A stretch of DNA of 42,500 nt from Chrysomallon squamiferum (taxonomy: Eukaryota > Mollusca > Gastropoda > Neomphalida > Peltospiridae), in assembly GCA_012295275.1 (NCBI GenBank), contig CM022672.1, forward strand, positions 29,962,059-30,004,558, written 5' to 3'. Both the position numbers and the translations under genes were made by a program. The notes below the pieces were generated by a model, which was not told the origin of the DNA, made no database searches, and saw only the letters and a list, made by a program, of their open reading frames with translations. Each line of letters opens with the position of its first letter. Within the stretch, counting starts at the first letter, position 1. Positions 41,663 through 42,500 of the stretch are shown piece after piece.

Positions 41663-42500
41663 TGTTTTATGTAGATCTATCAGAAAAATTCGTTTCTATT
41701 GTATATTTATTAATGTTTTTCGAACTCCTTTCACATATCTATGTATGAAAATAACTCGTCAAAACGTAGCTTTTATTCGTAACGTCAGTGAGATCAAAAT
41801 AACCTTTTCCATACAAACAACATGGACTCATTTTTTTTAATAAAGGAATTTGCCAAAAACATGGATGTCTTAATTCTCCTCTGCTCGCGAGAAAAGAAAA
41901 AGAAATATTACTAAATATCTTGAGATATAATAGGATGTGTTGTATAGAAAATATCTTTTTTGTTATTAAATAAAAAAGTATACATGTATAGTTATTTTAA
42001 ATTTCAAAGTAGAACGATATGCATAGCCTGTGTTAGACTGCTTGTCTGAGGTGCGTTAAAATTCACATTCTACACTCCCCATAGCATAATTTCCCGTTCC
42101 CAGCTATATACTCCAACGATTAATAATGAGAAATGTATAGGAGGGAATTTAGCTTTTTATTTATTTATTTATTTTTATTTTATTTTATTATTATTATTTT
42201 ATTTTGTATATTTATTTTTTATACTTTTTTTTTGTTTTGTTAATTATTATTTGTTTGTCTCGTTGTTTTCTTCCTGTCTATGAGAAGGTGGGATGACGCA
42301 GTACATCGTACAGTCTGTCGATTCAGATATAATATATATTATAAGAGTCATCGAATTTTTAAAATTCTACATTTAATAATACCTTAAATTAACGGTTGCT
42401 AGTATTATTATGTTGAAATAAGTTAAACAAATATCCAGTCACATGAATAAAACTGAAGTGTTATTACAGCCTGAGAGATACCGTGGGATTTTAAAGCTCA
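41663..42500. other. AT-rich unique sequence with a TTTA/T-rich tract
   Basis: TTTA/TTTTA-rich at about 42150-42245. No gene, splice pair or promoter motif stands out up to the window edge. Confidence 0.5.

Overview
This window looks like animal nuclear DNA from an intergenic or intronic region. It is AT-rich, has no dense open reading frames, and is saturated with simple repeats: (GA/CT)n, (GATA/GACA)n, (AAT)n, (AC)n, (TTTA)n and homopolymers. CpG dinucleotides remain fairly common. There are GT-AG exon candidates, Pol II promoter-type motifs and decayed tRNA-derived repeats. This pattern would suit a lophotrochozoan invertebrate, perhaps a mollusc such as a cephalopod, but that assignment is an inference. 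No bacterial operon, rRNA, intact tRNA, CRISPR array or transposase/reverse-transcriptase reading frame is visible.

Layout. 1-12.6 kb: microsatellites alternating with unique patches. These include a 70-bp tandem dimer carrying tRNA-type B boxes (2.6 kb), a promoter-like patch (3.25 kb) and weak splice-flanked open segments (988-1095 plus, 4214-4333 minus). 12.8-13.35 kb: the best gene start, a CpG-containing promoter with an inverted CCAAT box and a ZNF143/SBS-like site, followed by a signal-peptide exon with a phase-1 donor. 13.35-21.6 kb: repeats, including a 21-bp minisatellite (16.1-16.7 kb), a chain of trinucleotide arrays (19.43-19.63 kb) and a perfect 84-bp duplication (19.74-19.90 kb). 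21.7-22.0 kb: a nuclear-receptor DR1 and a minus-strand ETS/YY1 first-exon-like patch. 23.2-27.3 kb: a 319-bp CT array, trinucleotide arrays, a possible minus-strand terminal exon (25.5 kb) and a diverged dispersed repeat (26.1-26.6 kb). 27.4-31.5 kb: a GC-richer island, a CCAAT/TATA patch, a YY1/CCAAT patch and a 114-bp repeat. 31.9 kb: a Cys-rich open segment behind a strong acceptor. 34.4-35.3 kb: an array-poor island with a FOX-DR1-E-box composite. 36.54-36.61 kb: the best internal exon, on the minus strand. 39.7-40.2 kb: a minisatellite in which most units carry a CRE palindrome. The rest is low-complexity DNA.

Two transcription units are reasonably supported. One is a plus-strand gene for a secreted or membrane protein beginning near 13.1-13.3 kb, whose second exon is not securely identified. 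The other is a minus-strand gene crossing 36.5 kb. All splice calls come from motif reading by eye, and no homology search was possible. Most long reading frames here are translations of simple repeats and are not annotated as genes.
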